Under the pieces are notes generated by a model. It was not told the origin of the DNA, searched no databases, and saw nothing but the letters and a program-made list of their open reading frames with translations. A stretch of 64,000 bases of DNA from Delphinus delphis (lineage: Eukaryota; Chordata; Mammalia; Artiodactyla; Delphinidae), in assembly GCF_949987515.2 (NCBI RefSeq), contig NC_082684.1, positions 120,260,080 through 120,324,079 of the forward strand. The letters run 5' to 3'. Both the position numbers and the translations under genes were made by a program. This document shows, piece by piece, positions 34,126-47,048 of the stretch. Position 1 is the first letter of the stretch; the number at the start of each line of letters is the position of its first letter.

Positions 34126-36349
34126 ACAGGTCCAAATGCACATTGCTTTTGCTTTACTATTTAGGATTTCAAATTAGTCCAGAAAAGAAAGTTTACTTGG
34201 CAATAGGACAAAAATAACATATTGCTTTCTCACTTCCACACCAAAATCAATTTCAGATGAATCAAATATTTAAACATAAAAATGAACACCATTAAAAGTC
34301 TATGAAAATGATAAATTAAAATAATTTTGGAGGGAGAGGGACTTTTTCCTAAGCACAGCACAAAACCCAGATATCATAAAGGAGAAGATTAATACAATGA
34401 TTACATAACAGTTAGAACTATTCTGTAGAAAAGCCTCTCAAGTGACAACCAACAAATAGGTAAAAACTATCTTCAACATATACCACAAAAAGCACTGGCA
34501 AATCAATGATAGAAAGAATATTACAATTTTCAAATGAACCAAAAAATAGAGTTTAGTTCATTGAAAAAGATAGATGATGGGTAAACATGAAAATATGCCG
34601 AATGTCATTCATATGGAAAGAAATGGAAACCAGAACCAATTATGAGATATGTTATTTTGCTTTGCAGATTGGAAACAATCAGGAAGTTTGATATTATTTA
34701 AGGCAGCAAAGATATAACTTATGCTGTTTTTCATATTTTATTTTAAACTAATATTGAGTTGATAATTAAGTAAGGATATAATTGATGCAACTTTTGGAAA
34801 AGCAAATTGGCAATCTTTATAAAAATCAAGGCTGACTATATCCTCTGCTCCTTCCACTGCTAGGAATTTAACCTGGAGATACAGTTCAGGTGAGAAATGC
34901 ACAGGTAGGGATGTTCAGCACAGCAGTGAAGGGGATTACACAGAACTAGACATGCCCTAAATGTCCATCAATGAGGACAAAGGGCTACCATGAAAACAGG
35001 TATGATGGATCTCCATGTGCCGACACAGAACTTTTAAGTGAGGGAAGCAAGTTGTAGAACATAATCATAGTATATTCCATTTGTTAAAAAGGAAGAAGAG
35101 GAGAAATGAATATATATGTGAGATTCAGGGAAATCACTCATAACCTCTGTATTCCAAGGAAACTCCAGCCTGGAATCTTAAAACAAAATCAAAAAGAAGT
35201 TTAAATCTTTACTGAAGTTTCTCAACAGGACATCCACAGGGAATTCCATTTAAAGCATACAGCTAAGCCTCTGAACTCGTTTGCCCAGATCTTTCCCAGA
35301 AGTTCACAGAATGCAGTCTCTATCCTCAATCTCTAATCTTGTATTCTCAAGAGACCTCCAGGTATTTCCCCCAAAGCCAACCTGTCTTGTCTTGGTGAGT
35401 GTATGTCTGTCTGTCTGCCCTGCTTCTGCTCTTTCCAGTGCAGATACCTCAGCAGCCTGCCCTGACCGCCCTGCACCAGAAAAGTGCACTCTGCCTAGGA
35501 GAATGAGGAGATAGAGGCAGGACACCTCCTTGCAGGTTTTCTCCTCACCGTCAGTACTTAAGGATGCATGGAGATTATGGACGGGCATGGGGAGAATCCT
35601 TGGCAGTTACCCATAAGTACAGGGCGTGGGCCTCTCCCTCTTTCAGGAACCACAAGTGCTGCACTTGTTCTTCTGCACTGTGCCAGAGCTGCCACTTTGG
35701 GGCATAATTCAGGCTCCTCATTTGCCCTCAGCTGAGCCTCTGCCTTCCCAGCTCTAGGATGGGGTGAGCAGACCCAGCACACAGGGTCATTGGGGGCTGG
35801 GATGTTGTGTGTCCCATCCAGGGGGGAGGTAATGGGAGCTGCCCTGAGAATCACAAAACAGTAGGAGATGACGCCCCAGTATATAGAACTCTTTCTCTTT
35901 CCTTCTTACCTTCGCATAGGACTCTGATTACAGAAGTCCCATAGTTTCTGTAGCCAGTTCTCTATAGATGGACATCTAGATTGTTTCCCCTGCAATAATG
36001 ATGCAATAAATAATCTTGTGTAGACATCATTTTGCATTTTTGCTGTTGTATCTTTGGCATAAATGTCTAAAATACAGAGTGTTGGGCTGAGGGAAAATAC
36101 AGATGTAATTTTGCTAGGTATTGGTAATTCCCCTCCATGGAGGCTGTGCAATTTTGTATTCCCTCCAGCAATGTAAGAGCATGCTTCTTTCATCATATTA
36201 ACCCTTTGTCTGTAATATAGGGTTTTCTTTTCTAATTGGTCATTCTAATTTTCCTTTCTCATTTGTCATTTGTCCTTTTATCTAGTCTGTGTGTTTTAGG
36301 ACACATAGAGTTTTGTGGAGATTTTTCTTTATGTGTTTAAATTGTGTTT

Positions 36350-37190
36350 GTCCATAAAACAAGCCTCAATAAATTTAAAAGGATTGAAATAAAACAAAAT
36401 ATGTTCTCTGACCACAGTGGTATAAAATTAGAAATCAATAACAGAAGGAAATTTGGGAAATTCACAAATATGTGGAAATGAAACAACATGCTCCTAAATA
36501 ACCAGTGAGTTAAAGAAGAAATCACAAGGGAAATTAGAGCACACATTGATATGAATGAAAACAAAACACAACATGCTAAAACTTAGAGGATGCAGGTAAA
36601 GCAGTGCTTAGAAGGAAATTTATAGCTATACCCACCTATATTAAAAAAGAAGATCTCAAATCAATATCCTAACCTTCCATCTTAAGAAACTAGAAAAGAA
36701 GGAACAGATTAAACCCACAGCAAGCAGAGGGAAGAACAAAGATTAGAGCAGAAATAAATGAAATAGAGACTAGAAAAACAATAGAGAAAATCAGAGAAAT
36801 CTACCAAAAGTTGGTTCTTTGAAAAAAATATTTACAAATTTTCACTTAGAATGACCAAGAAAAATAAGCGACAAGGCTCAGATTACTAAGATCAGGAATG
36901 AAAAGGGGACATCACTGTCAACTGTACATAAATAAAAAATAATTATAAGAGAATACTATGGACAGTTGTACACCAACAAATTCAGTACCTTAAATGAGGT
37001 GGATAAATCCTTAGAAAGACACAAACTACCTAAACTGACTCAAGAAAGAATAGGAAATCTGTACAGACTTATAACAAGTAGAGAGATTGAATTAATAATT
37101 TTAAAAATGCGCCACAAAGAAAAGCCAGGCCCAAATGACTTCACTGGTGAATTTTATCAAGCATTTAAAGAAGAATTGGTGGAAAGGAAA
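36350..37190 (+). repeat. Old L1 ORF2 fragment
   Basis: Sense L1 sequence: 'agaaatcaataacagaagga', 'tagctatacccacctatatt', 'aaagccaggcccaaatgact' (a relic of the KPGPNDFTGEFYQ motif, retained at about 37120-37160). Many stops. Confidence 0.85.
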
Positions 37191-38418
37191 ATCCAGAAGG
37201 GCCTGAAGGTGTCCTTCTCTTTTACCAGGAGAATTCTGTGCCCTGTGGCCATCCTGAATGATATTGCAGATGGGCAAGATTAGAGTGAACCCCTCCCTCA
37301 CTGACACACAGAGAGCTCTGGAAGCCCAGTGAGTTGAATCCAAGAAGTTGTTAATGAGCACCTACTATGTGCATGGCACAGTGCTAGGGACACACGATGC
37401 TGACTGAGTATCTGCAGGCCCAGCTTGCCGGCACCACCAAGCAGAAGGGAGGCAGACAGATCCTCACAACAGGGGTGGTCCCAGTCAGGCCAGGTGCAGA
37501 CAGAGGGAGGAGAAGGAAGCCCATGGGAAGGGCCCCAGGGCTCCCTGGGGGGTAGCATCCATACTGGGCCTGGAAGCAGGGAAGGGGTGGGGCTCCTTCC
37601 AGGAGGGAGAGACACAAGAGTGAAGGCTGAGGGAGCCTGAGGTCCACAGAGAAAGTGGGGGTGCAGTGTCAGTGCCTCACAGTTGCCTGGAGTTGGGGGG
37701 AAGGGGACAGGCATTATGGAAATAACCCCCATTTGTGTGCCAGTCCTTTTATTTTGGGGAGCATGCATTTTTCAGCATTGTTATATGTGTCATTTTTTGT
37801 TTGGGGATTTTGTTTTCGTTTCTGTTTTTCACAAGAAGATGACAAGATTCAGACATCTCAAATACTTGCCAAGACCATGCAGCTGTTGAGCAATAGACTG
37901 GGACTTGAACCCAAGTCTTCTCATTTTAGTACAGTTCTATTTCTGTTGCCACGTGTGTTAGCATGGTTCACAGTTCTCAGTAAAAGACACGACTGGAAAA
38001 ATCTTGGTGCCTCATCCTAAATTTCCCTCTGGATTGAGATATTTTCTTCTTTCCTTGTGTCCATCTTTGCCCAGAGGAATTTGGATTTAGTTAGAAATTT
38101 CACGTTGTTAATCTGAAAGATGTATTTTAAAAAACTATTTTTCCATTATAGCAGTAACAGAGAAATAACTGGAAAATAGAGGAAATGGGGAAAAGATAAC
38201 CTCAAATTCCATCACATGAGAAAAACCAAAGTTATCATCTGGGGTCTTTCCTTCCGGTCAGTTTCCTGTGTTGTGGGGTCCCTCCATGTGCTCGATGTGA
38301 TAAGCATTTTAATGCATTTAATAATTTACAAAACCACCATTCTTTGCTATACTAAGCCATGCAGAAATCAGCATCTTTATGCATGTTTCCTTTTGTTTTC
38401 CTGCATAGTGCTTTTTTA

Positions 38419-38724
38419 AAATAAATTTATTTATTTTTAGCTGTGTTGGGTCTTCGTTGCTGCGCATGAGCTTTTGCTAGTTGCGGCGAGCAGGGGCTTC
38501 TCTTGTTGCGGAGCACAGGCTCTAGGCGTGTGGGCTTCAGTAGTTGCAGCACGCAGCCTCAGTAGTTGTGGCTCGCGGGCTCTAGAGCGCAGGCTCAGTA
38601 GTTGTGGCACACGGGCTTAGTTCCTCCGCGGCATGTGGGATCTTCCCAGACCAGGGCTCGAACCCGTCCGTGTCCCCTGCATTGGCAGGTGGATTCTTAA
38701 CCACTGCACCACCAGGGAAGTCCC
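38419..38724 (-). mobile_element. SINE with multiplied 'agtagttg' body units
   Basis: Reversed SINE of about 306 bp whose middle is made of repeats of 'gggcttcagtagttgcag'-like and 'ggctcagtagttgtgg'-like units. It ends 'ccaccagggaagtccc'. TSD 'tgcatagtgctttttaa' (38402-38418, one extra T, and 38725-38741). Confidence 0.92.
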
Positions 38725-39048
38725 TGCATAGTGCTTTTTAAATGTATAGAATTATTCCCTTAGTCACTTCCCTGGAAGCAGGATTGCAGTGACAGAGGTT
38801 GGCCCAGCCCTCAGTGGGCCCAGCCCACAATCACCTCCCCAGAGATCAGAGTATGACTATTTCTTTTTATATCTTCAGATTGCACCTTTTTATATTATGT
38901 GAGTATTAAATAAAGGAACTGTCTTACTTCTGTGATTTTTGTTTCCTCAGAAGGATGGTTCATCTTTCTTGACCAGGTCAGTGTCTGTTGACCATCCCAA
39001 GTCTCTCGAGCGTGGCATTTGTTGTAGATGTTTAAAAGTAAAATCTGG

Positions 39049-39204
39049 ACTTTCCTGGTGGTCCAGTGGTTAAGACTCCGCACTTCCACTGCAGGGGGCA
39101 CAGGTTTGATCCCTGGTCGGGGAACTAAGATACCACATGCCGCACGTCACAGCCAAAATAAATAAATTAATAAAAATTTAAAACCCAGTCTTCTTTAAAA
39201 AAAA
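39049..39204 (+). mobile_element. tRNA-derived SINE (short form)
   Basis: 'ctttcctggtggtccagtgg', 'ggtttgatccctggtcgggg', 'ccacatgccgcacgtcac', then an A-rich tail to 39210. Flanked by 'gtaaaatctgg' before (39038-39048) and 'gtaagatctgg' after (39211-39221). Confidence 0.9.
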
Positions 39205-39222
39205 AAAAAAGTAAGATCTGGG

Positions 39223-39405
39223 ATAAACAACAAGGTCCTACTGTATAGCACAGGGAACTATATTCAATATCCTGTGATAAACCATAATGGAAAAGAATTT
39301 TAAAAAAGAATGTGTGTATATATATGTATAACTGAATCACTTTGCTATACAGCAGAAATTAACACAACATTGTAAATCAACCATACTTCAATTACAAAAA
39401 AAAAA
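39223..39405 (+). mobile_element. Short L1 3' end
   Basis: About 180 bp of sense L1 3'UTR ('tatagcacagggaactatat', 'acagcagaaattaacacaac', 'caaccatacttcaatt') with a poly(A) tail. It is followed by 'gtaaaatctggg', the third copy of the local target word. Confidence 0.88.
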
Positions 39406-40621
39406 GTAAAATCTGGGAAGAATACAGCTTCACACTCTAGCTCTTCCTGCCTGTCTCATCAAGGTGTGTCCTCAGGCTCTAGCTCAGCACATAGTAAGTA
39501 TTGTTTATAAAATGAATGAGCAATAAATAAATGAATTTTTGGGAGAGGAACTAAGTGTTGGAAAGAATTCATCTTTGTAGCTCTGTATTTCTGTGTCTCT
39601 CTTCCACTGCTACTGAATTCATGGAGGATCTGTTTTTTCCATCTAATGAGACAGAATCATCTCACCTTTTAGTTCCTACATGTTTGCCAAGGACACTACA
39701 TTCTGAATAATTGCCCCATGTTTGGTTGGGCACACCCAGCCTGGGAAGTAAGGGGTTGGACTTTGACGACAGGTGCCCAGGGTTCAAGTCCCAGCTCTGC
39801 TGTTAGGAGCTGGGTGGAGGCACTTTCACCAATCACCTGGAGCACTGGTCATCTGGTGGAAAGTGGTGATGAGAACCCTGCCTTGCATGGGTGTTGGGAG
39901 GAAGGCAGATGTATGCAGGGCGTTTCTTATAGCATCTGGCAGTACTCAATAAATGGTACCAATTACTGATATACTAAATGTTATCATAGACCATTTTATC
40001 TTCTCTTTTAAAGTCCATGACACCTTTGCCAGTTATTTTCTGGGAAATTTTCTTGTTCTCTTTATTTCCAGAGCAACTGAGTCAAGACTTGGTATACCCA
40101 AGAGTTGCTTTAGCTTGAATAATACCATCAAAGGACTAGTTCATTAAGTCAGACTGAAAGTAGTCAACTTTGTTCTGGATACACTTCATCATTTTCTTTT
40201 TCTTAATTTCAAAATCAATACAAACTGATGAGAAAAAGGGAAAGATATTGGCAAACACAGAAAAACACAAATAGAAAAAAATCTCTGATCATTTCACCTG
40301 CTGCTATCATGTACTTGTGTTCCTCAGCTTTTCTTTCTAAACAGAGAGAAACAGACAGACTAAATTTTTGTAAACAAAAATAATAGACTATACTCATTAG
40401 AACTCTTCTTTTTTCCCAAAATAAATTCTTTCACTTTGCCTATTTTCAAATGACATCAACCAATCTTCTGTATTATATATTTTTTCCATTTTTCACTGTC
40501 TGTGTTCCATATTCTATTCTTTTAGCTTAATATTGTATAAGTCTTTTCTGTACTTTTCCTTAGTCTCCATTATCATCAGTTTTAATGGCTGCATGGTAGC
40601 TCCTCATTTTGAAGTATCTTG

Positions 40622-40980
40622 AGGTTCTACTATTTTCGTCGGCTCAGGCTGCTATAAAATTGCCACACACTGGGTGCCTTAAACAACAGGCATTTACTTC
40701 TCACGTCGGAGGCTGGGAAGTCCAGGATGAGGTACTGGCTGATTCTGTTCTTGGTGAAGACCCACTTCCTGGTTGTGGATGGCCATCTTCTCATCGTGTC
40801 CTCATGTGGGACAGAGAAGTAAGGTCTCTGTCTCTTCTGGGAGGGCACTAATCCCATCATGGCAGCTCCACCTTCATAAGCCAGTCAGTTCCTGGAGACC
40901 CACCTCCTAATACTATCATACTGGGGATTATGGTTAACATGAAATTTAGGGGGACAAAACATGCAGTCTATCTCAAGTAT
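40622..40980 (-). repeat. MaLR-type LTR (MLT1-like)
   Basis: 'tcaggctgctataaaattgc', 'ccttaaacaacaggcattta', 'aggctgggaagtccaggatg', 'cctcctaatactatcata' and 'agggggacaaaacatgcag' match the reversed MaLR LTR and parallel the copy at 62-402. Confidence 0.72.
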
Positions 40981-41563
40981 TAAACTGGAAAGAAGAGAGA
41001 CACAGATGTAGAAAATGGACGTATGGATACAAGGGGGGGGGGAAGTGGGGGTTGATGAATTGGGAGATTGGGATTGACATATATACACTACTATATATAA
41101 AATAGGTAGCTAATGAGTGCATACCGTATAGCACAGGGAACTCTACTCAATGCTCTGTGGTGACCTAAATGGGAAGGAAATCCAAAAAAGAGGGGATGTA
41201 TACATTTAGCTGATTCACTTTGCTGTACAGCAGAAACTAACACAACATTGCAAAGCAACTATACTCCAATAAAAATTAAAAAAAAAAAAAAAAAGAATGT
41301 ATAGGGGAATTCCCTGGTGGTCCAGTGGTTAGGACTCAGTGCTTCCACTGAAGGGGGCACAGGTTCGATCCCTAATTAAGGAACTAAGATCCTGCACGTT
41401 GCAAGGGGTGGCAAGCCCCCCCGCCCGCCCCAAAAAAAGATTGTATATATTGTATAACTGAATCACTTTGCTGTACAGCAGAAATTAACACAACATTGTA
41501 AATCAAGTATACTTCAATTTAAAAATGTTTCCTATGGGAAAAAATAATAAACTGGAAAGAAGA
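40981..41563 (+). mobile_element. Composite of two L1 3' ends and a SINE
   Basis: L1 3'UTR (40996-41295, ending 'ctccaataaaaatt' plus poly(A)), then a SINE, then a second L1 3' end (41440-41530, 'acagcagaaattaacacaac'). The whole is bounded by 'taaactggaaagaag' at 40981-40995 and 'taaactggaaagaaga' at 41548-41563. Confidence 0.8.
41306..41437 (+). mobile_element. tRNA-derived SINE (short form)
   Basis: 'ggaattccctggtggtccag' to 'ggttcgatccctaattaagg' and a C-rich then A-rich end. Flanks 'gaatgtata' and 'gattgtata' are a probable TSD with one mismatch. Confidence 0.85.
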
Positions 41564-41716
41564 ATAGTAGGATTTCTATGGGCTCTAGGGTCACAAAGAC
41601 TTGCTGCTGTCACTCTTGCCCCTGCTCCTTGCCAGCCTGTCACTGTGAAGTGTCTTCATCTTGGCCTCCGTCATCTGTAAAATGACAGCCATGACACCTA
41701 CTCATAGTGTTGCTGT
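41564..41716 (+). repeat. MIR SINE fragment
   Basis: 'cctccgtcatctgtaaaatg' and 'acctactcatagtgttgct' fit the sense MIR 3' half, cut at 41716 by the LTR insertion. Confidence 0.6.
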
Positions 41717-42225
41717 TGATACCGACCAGGGTTCTTGGCCTTCCTTAATCAATAGAAATTGATCAGAGGCCAGACAAGAAATTCAGCAAGACTTTATTGG
41801 GACCTCTGATGCAGCAGTGGGGAGCAAGAACAAAGAAGAGTTTCCCTTTCTTGCTCTGCTCCCTGGGGGGGGGGGGGGGGGTGGCGAGCTGGTCCCTTAT
41901 ATGGGGTGAGGGTAGGGGTGTGTCCAGGAGTTCAACAGGAGGAGTGGCTTAGGTGTTTTGCCCACCTCTTTGGTAGCATTGTGTGCAAGGGGCATGCGCA
42001 GTACCCTGCTTTTGCTCCCTGCTCCTCAGAAGTGGCAGTTAGCTTTTTTGGTCTTTTTGTATCTTTTTGTCCATAATTTGCCCCAAGTACACATGCACAC
42101 AGTTATTTTTAGTCCCTTATAGTTTCTTTGTATTTTGTAACTCCAGAAGACATATGTCCAGGTGCAAGCATTGCAGCACTACAGCAAAGGGTCCCAGTCC
42201 CAGCCTGTCTCAGTAAGCCTTCCCA
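41717..42225 (-). mobile_element. Endogenous retrovirus solo LTR (ERV1-like)
   Basis: Read on the minus strand, the element starts TG, has a TATA-like 'ccatataagggaccag' (about 41894-41909), a long C run, then a poly(A) signal AATAAA (reversed at about 41793), and ends 'cctggtcggtatca'. This U3-R-U5 layout over about 510 bp is that of a gammaretrovirus-like LTR. No internal retroviral genes lie on either side, so it is called a solo LTR. The TSD is not clear. It interrupts a MIR. Confidence 0.75.
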
Positions 42226-45165
42226 CATTGACAAGTGTACAGTTTTCACCACACTCTGGCCAGCAATGAATATTAGAACTCATTAAATTTTTCGCTGTGT
42301 CAGGTGGACATAACATGGAATCTTAATAATTAATTGTATGTTTTGTTTCTAAAGAAAACTGCACTTTCATGTGCGATTTCCCTCTGCACAGCCTGCTCAT
42401 AGGTATAACCGCCCATGCCCCTTTTATTAACAAAAATTTATTTCCAGTGATTTGGTGAGAATATCCACAGAGAAGTTTTACATCTGTGCTGGGAGGCTTT
42501 GCTGGTATGAGAAACGCTCAGCCTGCGTGGCTGGAGCTCTGCTCTACGTGAGCCGTGAGCGAGGCCCCTGGTGAATGCCACTGCTATCTTTGCTTTCTTT
42601 TCTGATGCTGGGTCTGATGGCCCAGCTTGATGGGACTGAGCACCAGCCATCTGGAGTCAGTGAGGAATTACTGCCAAGAGTCACCCTGGGGTCATGTCGC
42701 CCTCTACACCCCCCCAACCTCTGCCTCTTCCCCGAAGAAATAAAGGGTTGGATTTCACCGTAATGTGACCCAGAGATGAAAACTGCTGCTGAGGCTAAAC
42801 CCTAGAGTGACAGCTGGCAAAGAAAGAAGCATCCTTCTTGCTGGAGGCCGGTAAGCCCAGGGCAACAGTGGGTGAGCCACTGCAGTGCCAGGAGGGCGTC
42901 ACCTCTGGGGAGGGACAGCCCCCAACCCCCGGGTTTGGCCACACAGGGACTCGATGGAGGATGGCACAGGAAGGTCATTAAACAATTATGACCAGGTCAG
43001 TAGCATCCTAAAGTTTACTCTTGTTTATTCTGCAGTGAATTCTGGGTTGTTAGGTATATGTTTACCTTTTGCTACTCTATTGATGGAGGTAAATGTAATT
43101 TTTGAAAAAGTATATATTCAAGTAAAACGTTAGTGTCTTTTCCAGGATGTACAGAAGATGCCACAGATTTTGAATCAAGAGAGAGCATTTGCCTTCTGTC
43201 ATGCATGCGTTCTTTGACGGGGACAAGAGAATTAAATGTATAATATATATACGTAAGAGACCAACATTTAGAACTGTTAGAATTAAAGTCACTTTCATAT
43301 TACCTCTCCATTGTCCTAGACTCGTAGGAAAAAAGCGGTAGGGAGAGAATTTTATTCTGATTATTAGGTTGGGAGGGATGAGTTAACAAACACTGTTCTA
43401 GAAGAAAAGGGAAGAATGTCTCCTTAGGATTTAAGGACAGAACAGACTCAGAATCAGCAGACAAAGGAGGACTCTCTTTAAGATGGGGAAGGCCACAGTG
43501 AACTATTAGTGTAAGTGGCATGGCTTGTATAGCCAGACATCATTCTATAACATTCATGGAATTCTGCTTTATTACTTTCCCAAAATAAAGGAGAATAATA
43601 ATTTCTGTTAGTTTTCCTGTAGTCAGAATAATTTGTTTTTCTACAACTTGAATTACAGAAATAACATTTAGAGATTGAGTTATTAGCAACTAAAAACATT
43701 TCTCCTAGAAATGGCTGAATATGTGAAATATACAGTGTTACTGAAAGTATTTTTTTATAAATAGAATATTAAATTGAAAGTGATTATCAAGGACTAAATG
43801 ATGTTCTGGTTTCATAGGTTTTTAAATATTTTTTAACCAAATACTTTTTCACATAATGAACTTTTAATTTACTGTCCGTGTCCAGCATATTTAAATACCA
43901 GGCTGTGTAGATATTAACATTTATCACCCACCAGGAATATGTTCACTTATCACCTCACAGCTTACCCTAAATATTTCTTGTATTCTTGTAGAGTAAGTCT
44001 ACATGTGCTGAATCCATAATGCTACTCATTCACTACATTTATAGCTTCCCCTCACTCGTTCTTGCTTCTAATTACTTCTAATTGACACTTTCCTAAAAAC
44101 AAACAAGCAACACTGACCAAACCTTAAAAATAAAAATGAACTGTGCTAATGGTTTCCCTTTCTCCTAGTTTTTTGTTACCTTTTTGTTATGCATATTAAC
44201 TTTACATTAATTCAAGATATAGAACCATCACCCAAACAATTAAGATGCCTGGTTGTAGTATATATATGTATATGGAATTTTCATTGCTATTTAGGAAAAT
44301 AATTACACCTATTGTAATAAAGAACAAAAAGGATTTTTTTAAAAATTTGACACTGAATCATTCTAATGTTCTACTATTATTTTCTTACTAGTCCTAGTTA
44401 CTTGTTTGCTACATTAATATTGTATTGAAATAGAGTAAGTTTGGGGGGTTATATTTTTAGTATGAATTTTAAGGCTGTATGAGCAAAATATTTAGAACTG
44501 TGATGTTTTACTGTGTAAAACAGTATAATTACAGATAATGGTTGATTAATAGGCACAAATAACTAAATAATCTCAAATAGTATACATACATACAATTACC
44601 CCGATTTAAGTTTAAATCAAAGGACACCAATTCTCAAATATAAAACTGTAGTATTTTTGTAAAAAAAAATTACTATTAAAGTAAATATTTACCTCCAAGA
44701 AAAGGTGTTTCATGGTGGGGAGGAGGGGTTCTGCCTTACATGATGTATCTCTGTACTATTTAATTTTTTTCAATGAGAATGTATTCTTTTATTACTTATC
44801 TAACTTCTTTAAAGTTTTAAATAAAGCAGTCATATAATTCCATTACAGGGAATTTAGGAAATAAAGAAAAATCTTTTCTAATCCTATCACTAATTCCCCC
44901 CAGCCCATCATTAATACTTATCATTAGCATTTTGGTCTTTTTTTTTTTATTTAAATATATGTTAACCATTCTCTTTATGATTTCAGGAAATTAAATGAAG
45001 TTAGCAGAGTAAATTAAATGCACATGCATTACCTGATGTTTTCCCATAATGTCTTTCCAACAATTTGATTGGACCAGACCCCCCAGCTCTTGGGTCAGTG
45101 AGAGTGTACATGTGTTGTCCATGCAACTTAAGAAAATCAGATTCAAACTGAAAACACCACAGCAT

Positions 45166-45168
<3 letters not shown>

Positions 45169-45199
<31 letters not shown>
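45169..45199. repeat. (AT)n microsatellite
   Basis: About 15 uninterrupted AT units. Confidence 0.9.
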
Positions 45200-45201
<2 letters not shown>

Positions 45202-46023
45202 AATAGAACTGAGCAGAGTCTTGTTTCTTAGTATGTCATTTATTCCACATATGTTGCATTATTTATAAATCAAGTTAAAGTAAAACCACCCTTGTAATTT
45301 CACATGCATCCTATGTCCTTGGTTCTACCTTCTCAGTGTTGCTTAACTTGGGCATAAAGGTGAACTTTTTAAATTTATGTTCCTAACGTGAACAGAAGAG
45401 GTTACTTTATACCTCCTCACACACATGCACCTGTCTTTTACAGAGATAAGGAGGATATTTGTTTAATTCTGAAAGATGAGCAATGACATAATTAAGTGCC
45501 TCTTCTGATGGATGACGCAGCCGTGGATTCTGCCTTCTTCTTACCCTGCCAATGGCTTCTCCCTGCAGCTGACTCTCAAATGTCTTAGTCTCTGACTGTT
45601 AATAATTAATGGGGACTGTTAGTGTGTGATGGGATATGAAACTGCCTTATTCACATGTATAACCACTTACACACTAAGCCCTTTTTTGATACGCCTTTCC
45701 AAAAATGCATAGCCAAAAAAAAAAAACCAGTAATCTCCATTCAGACACAACAGTCTTGTATTGGTGTTTCAGGAAGGATGCAGATTGTGCGTGACACTTA
45801 TGAAATCCACTTAACATGGCTTTTCAGAATGGTTGCCTTTGAAATAGTCATGGCTTAGAGTGAGCTGTAAAGACCCTGGATGGTATCAAGGGGCTTCACT
45901 GTAAGCAACTTGTCTTTCCCTTTTTCCAGAGCAGGATTTTTCTGGGTTGGTGGTGGAGCTCGTTCAGTATGCCATATGGCAGGCCTTCCATTTAGGGTAT
46001 GTTATTCTGATTCACTTCTCCCA

Positions 46024-47048
46024 ATATTTTGTTATGAAAAATTCCAAACATACAGTGAAACTGAAAGAACTGAACCATGTACATCCATATACCCACCACC
46101 TAGATTTTACCATTAACATTTTCTAAAATTGCTCTCATTTCTATCTGTTCTTCTATCCATCCATCAATCCATTATTTTTAATGCATTTCAAAGTAAATTG
46201 GAAATATCTGTATTTTCACCCTCAAGTGCTTCAGTATTCATATTATTGACTATAGTTCAATATTATTTATAATTTTTTAGGTAAAGTTTATATAAAGTAA
46301 AATGCACATACCTTCATTAGACTATTTGATAAGTTTTGACAAATACCAACACCTGTGCACTAAAAACATCATCAAGATAAAGAACCATCACCCAAACAAT
46401 GTCCTCATGCCCCTCCGCTGGTAAACTTCATGACTGTTCCCACCCTCAGGACCCACTGTTCTGATTTTTTTCCCACCACTGATTAGAATATAAATGGGAT
46501 CATTTTGTGCAGTCATTCTTTCACTCGGCATTGTGTTTTGAGATTCCCATCAATCATTTCATGGATCAGTAATTTATTCCTTTTGATTGCTGAGTAGTTA
46601 CTATACCACAGTAGTTATTTATTCATTCTCCTGTTGTTGGACACCTTTGCTATTTACAGTTTGGAAACACCATGAATAAAGTTGACATTCTTGGATATAT
46701 TTTTTACACGTATTTTTCTTGGGTAAATACCTAAGAATAGAATAAGTGAGTCATAGGGTAGGTATATACTTAGCTTTGTAAGAAACCACCAGACTTGTTT
46801 CCAAAGTGGTTGTACCATTTTAGACACAAACAATAAGGTATGAATGTTCTTGTTGCTCCATATCCTCACCAAGTATTGTCAGTATTTTTAAATTTTAGTG
46901 ATTTTGGTGGGAGTGTAGTGGTGTTTAACTTGCATTTTCCTAATGACTAATGATACTGAGCTTTTAGAATATCTTCTGCTGTTCAAATCTTTGTTCATTT
47001 TTAACTGGGTTGTTTGTCCTTTATTATTGACTTATAGGAGTTCTTTCT
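46024..47048 (-). repeat. Older L1, left part (host of the young L1)
   Basis: Reversed old L1 3' sequence ('attgctgagtagttac', 'ttgttggacacctttgct', 'cttataggagttctttct'). It continues without loss at 54747 on the far side of the young L1. Confidence 0.7.

Larger units (their letters stand above)
32560..35080 (+). repeat. Old L1, interrupted by a younger L1 end and a SINE
   Basis: The 33690-35080 part has decayed L1 ORF2 text such as 'atgtcaattctctacatg' and 'aaaatcaatttcagatgaat' in + orientation. The stretch just before 32680 may be its upstream part. No intact frame remains. Confidence 0.5.

Noticed and set aside
36966..37283. 105-codon + strand frame as a possible gene
   Set aside because: Contains the L1 relic PGPNDFTGEFYQAF, so it is a decayed L1 ORF2 segment running into flanking sequence.
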